From contig JAUXYJ010000034.1 of NCBI GenBank assembly GCA_030694465.1, forward strand, positions 1-64,000: DNA of 64,000 nt, read 5' to 3'. The notes under the pieces were generated by a model that had not been told where the DNA came from, did not search any database, and was given only the letters and a program-made list of their open reading frames with translations. Both the position numbers and the translations under genes were made by a program. Within the stretch, counting starts at the first letter, position 1, and each line of letters opens with the position of its first letter. This stretch comes from Deltaproteobacteria bacterium. Its GTDB lineage: Bacteria > Myxococcota_A > Polyangia > Polyangiales > Ga0077539. This document shows, in pieces, positions 62,217-64,000 of the stretch.

Positions 62217-64000
62217 TCACAGGGTCTGCATGTAGGCTTCGAGTGCATCCACGTCGCGGGTCTCAAGCGTCCCGATCGTCCCCATGTGCGTGCGCCCGTC
62301 GGTGAGCAACGCGCGCAGGGTCTGATAGCGCCCGTCGTGAAAGTACGGCGCGGTGTTGCGCACATAGCGAAGGGACGGCGTGTCAAACGTGCGCTCGCGC
62401 TCGTCGGGGCCGAGGTTGGCGAGCTCGTGGGGCATTCCGTCTGTAAAATTGCGGGCCGAATCGTGACAGCTCGCGCAGTTGCCCGCGTTCTGAAACACGT
62501 CGCGGCCGTGGGCTACAAGGTCCGCTGCGGGCGCGCGCGTCGGGGGCTCGGACGGCGGGGTCGCGATCCCTCGCTGCACGTAGGCCGCGAGGGCGTCGAC
62601 GTCGGAGATGGGCAGGCCCGTTCCGCCCAAGCGCGTGATGGTCTGGGCGACGTTGCCCTCGATCGTGCGGTGGGTCCCGGTCCAGTTAAAGGGCGCGACG
62701 AGGCGGCCCGCGAGGGTCGGCGTCTGTCTCGGTCCATGAGACAAAAACCAGGTCAAACCGTCATCGCGTCCATCGGGATGGCAGCCCCCACACGACATCC
62801 CGCCGCTCGAGAGCGCGGGGTTGTTCGCGGTGTAAAACAGCCGACGACCGCGCGCGAGCTCGGGCGTCAACGGGTCTTCGCCGATCGAGAGCCTGGTCAC
62901 GGCGTCTCCATGGCGCACCTCGACCGCGTGCTCAAACTGCGAGAAGACCAGGGTGGTCCCACCGCGGGTCATCACCACGCCTGAGGGGTGCAAGAGCGTC
63001 TCAGAGTGTGCAGATTGCGCGAGGTTGGCGGGGCGCTCGGGCCTGTTGCCGGGATGTCGCCGAGAGCCCCCACCGTTGAGCTCTGGAAGGGCCGTCGTGG
63101 GCGGCGCGATGCCCACAGGGACCGCAGCGAGGATCGCCGACCCGAGGGATGTCACGATGAGGTTCTGGCCTTGGGCGTCGAGCGTGGCGGCCATCGGGAT
63201 GCGTACGGCGGACTGGGCCAGCGCAGGGCTGTGTTGGCGGCGCAGTGAGCGGTCGCGGCCGCGGACGACTCGCACGCCTTCGGGCATCACGACGCCGCGC
63301 CAGGTGAGCGTCTGCGGATCAAAGCGGCCGAGCGCAAAGGTGACCTTTTCGTTCTGCCGGGTCTCAGAGACCGAGCCCCCGCCGTACGAATCGACTCGGA
63401 TAAATGCAGGCAATTCGCGCCCCGTGCGGTTGACCATGAAGGGCACCAGAACCTCTTGGGTCTCGGGCATCGCGACGAGTGTGTAGGCCTGCGAGGGGAT
63501 CGGTACGACCGGCGCGGTCGGCGCGAAAGGGACGCTAGGAAAGTGTCTGCCACGAAAAAAAGGGCCCTCGCGGGAGCCCGCGCTGAGTTGCCCAAGTCCG
63601 CCCAGGACTCCCTGATTTGCCTGCGAATTTTCAGGTGGAATCGGCGCATCAGGGACCGTGAGGGCCTCGGCCGAGCTCGCGCTCAGGGCAAACGCGCTGA
63701 GGGGTTTTCCGGCGGTGTGGGCGAGGACGGCGCGGGTGCCGTTGGCGACAATGGTGATCCCGTGGGGCTCGCGCTCGGTGTCCGCGGTCCACGTCGGGAC
63801 AAACGTCCGCGCGTCAATCGCAGTGAGCTTGGCGCTCGCGGCAGAGCTCACCAAGAGCGTGTGCCCATCGGGCGCCATGGCCAACCCGACAGGGTCCGCC
63901 GCGACCGTGGTGCTGCACAAGCGTCGACCCGAGTGGGCTTCGTACACGCTCACCCGGTGCGCGCGGCGCTCGGTCACAATCGCGCGCCCATCGCGAGTCA
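62217..64000 (-). CDS. Dihaem-cytochrome / beta-propeller protein (5' end beyond window)
   Basis: The frame is open at the right edge, so the N-terminus is missing; at least 586 residues are visible. The visible N-terminal part consists of YVTN-type beta-propeller repeats (VAADPVGLAMAPDGHTLLVS, EPHGITIVANGTRAVLAHTAG). The C-terminal third has two c-type haem motifs, CGGCH in SCGGCHPDGRDDGLTWF and CASCH in NCASCHDSARNF, plus the HDGRYQTLRALL stretch, which is typical of the cytochrome-c peroxidase/MauG-like group. It is expected in the periplasm. It may carry out redox chemistry on a surface-bound substrate. Confidence 0.85.
   Translation of the reverse strand, partial: TRDGRAIVTERRAHRVSVYEAHSGRRLCSTTVAADPVGLAMAPDGHTLLVSSAASAKLTAIDARTFVPTWTADTEREPHGITIVANGTRAVLAHTAGKPLSAFALSASSAEALTVPDAPIPPENSQANQGVLGGLGQLSAGSREGPFFRGRHFPSVPFAPTAPVVPIPSQAYTLVAMPETQEVLVPFMVNRTGRELPAFIRVDSYGGGSVSETRQNEKVTFALGRFDPQTLTWRGVVMPEGVRVVRGRDRSLRRQHSPALAQSAVRIPMAATLDAQGQNLIVTSLGSAILAAVPVGIAPPTTALPELNGGGSRRHPGNRPERPANLAQSAHSETLLHPSGVVMTRGGTTLVFSQFEHAVEVRHGDAVTRLSIGEDPLTPELARGRRLFYTANNPALSSGGMSCGGCHPDGRDDGLTWFLSHGPRQTPTLAGRLVAPFNWTGTHRTIEGNVAQTITRLGGTGLPISDVDALAAYVQRGIATPPSEPPTRAPAADLVAHGRDVFQNAGNCASCHDSARNFTDGMPHELANLGPDERERTFDTPSLRYVRNTAPYFHDGRYQTLRALLTDGRTHMGTIGTLETRDVDALEAYMQTL

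Noticed and set aside
1..64000. Search by eye for tRNA, rRNA, integrase, transposase and CRISPR genes
   Set aside because: None could be seen. A negative result by eye is not proof for small RNAs or degenerate elements.

Overview
The window looks like a chromosomal segment of a GC-rich, Gram-negative, predatory or soil-type bacterium of the phylum Myxococcota (Polyangia or Sandaracinaceae-like). This is an inference from gene content; there is no rRNA to confirm it. Pointers are: many lipoproteins with Asp/Ala/Gly-rich linkers and Cys-rich domains; MopE-type calcium/metal motifs; a DUF2330 protein; planctomycete/myxobacterial cytochrome modules (PSD/PSCyt, DUF1501, DUF1552); ClpB-like AAA+ paralogues; and PATAN/J-domain fusions. 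Coding density is high, codons are strongly G/C-ending, and I see no tRNA, rRNA, CRISPR array, transposase or integrase.

Layout. 1-314: non-coding, starting with an 18-bp perfect inverted repeat. 315-6076 (minus): thyA-folA, then a double AAA+ ClpB-like ATPase with an unusual tail, then a fatty acid desaturase. 6407-10127: an EF-hand membrane protein, a rhodanese and an outer-membrane-type protein. 10378-13746 (minus): a degenerate sigma-54-activator-type ATPase, a DUF362 protein, ybeY and an HU-family gene followed by strong hairpins. 13921-21483 (plus): regulatory or stress-like proteins (receiver/PATAN/degenerate J-domain protein, Q/P-rich membrane protein, tandem cyclic-nucleotide-binding domain protein, second ClpB-like AAA+ protein). 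21499-29632 (minus): a response regulator and sensor kinase followed by four secreted or cytochrome-type genes tightly coupled by start/stop overlaps. 29712-40548: a mosaic of secreted, mostly Cys-rich or lipoprotein genes, including the DUF1592-type/DUF1552 pair, a very large lipoprotein with a hydrolase-like core and a von Willebrand A lipoprotein.

41431-43594 holds four tandem paralogues with an identical architecture: an N-terminal four-Cys zinc ribbon, then an internal lipoprotein-like signal segment, then a Pro-rich tail with YGAP motifs. This is the most distinctive possibly undescribed family here. It is followed by ruvC, an alpha/beta-hydrolase lipoprotein and a beta-propeller lipoprotein (to 48427). 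48428-49974 is a structured leader plus a lower-GC polytopic membrane protein that looks transferred. 50414-52620 pairs an acyltransferase with a DegT-type PLP enzyme. 52647-54239 is a metzincin-type lipoprotein protease. 54691-58454 is a two-gene signalling cassette (PAS hybrid kinase with two receivers and an HPt, then a receiver/HD-GYP protein) whose sequence style differs from its neighbours. 58895-64000 carries a DUF2330 protein, two unrecognised proteins and a dihaem-cytochrome/beta-propeller protein cut by the window edge.

The genes fall into three themes: housekeeping (thyA, folA, ybeY, HU, ruvC), signalling and protein remodelling (two ClpB-like ATPases, degenerate AAA/J/cNMP modules, two two-component sets), and a large envelope/secretome with several c-type haem proteins. 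All assignments come from reading the sequence; no database search was run.
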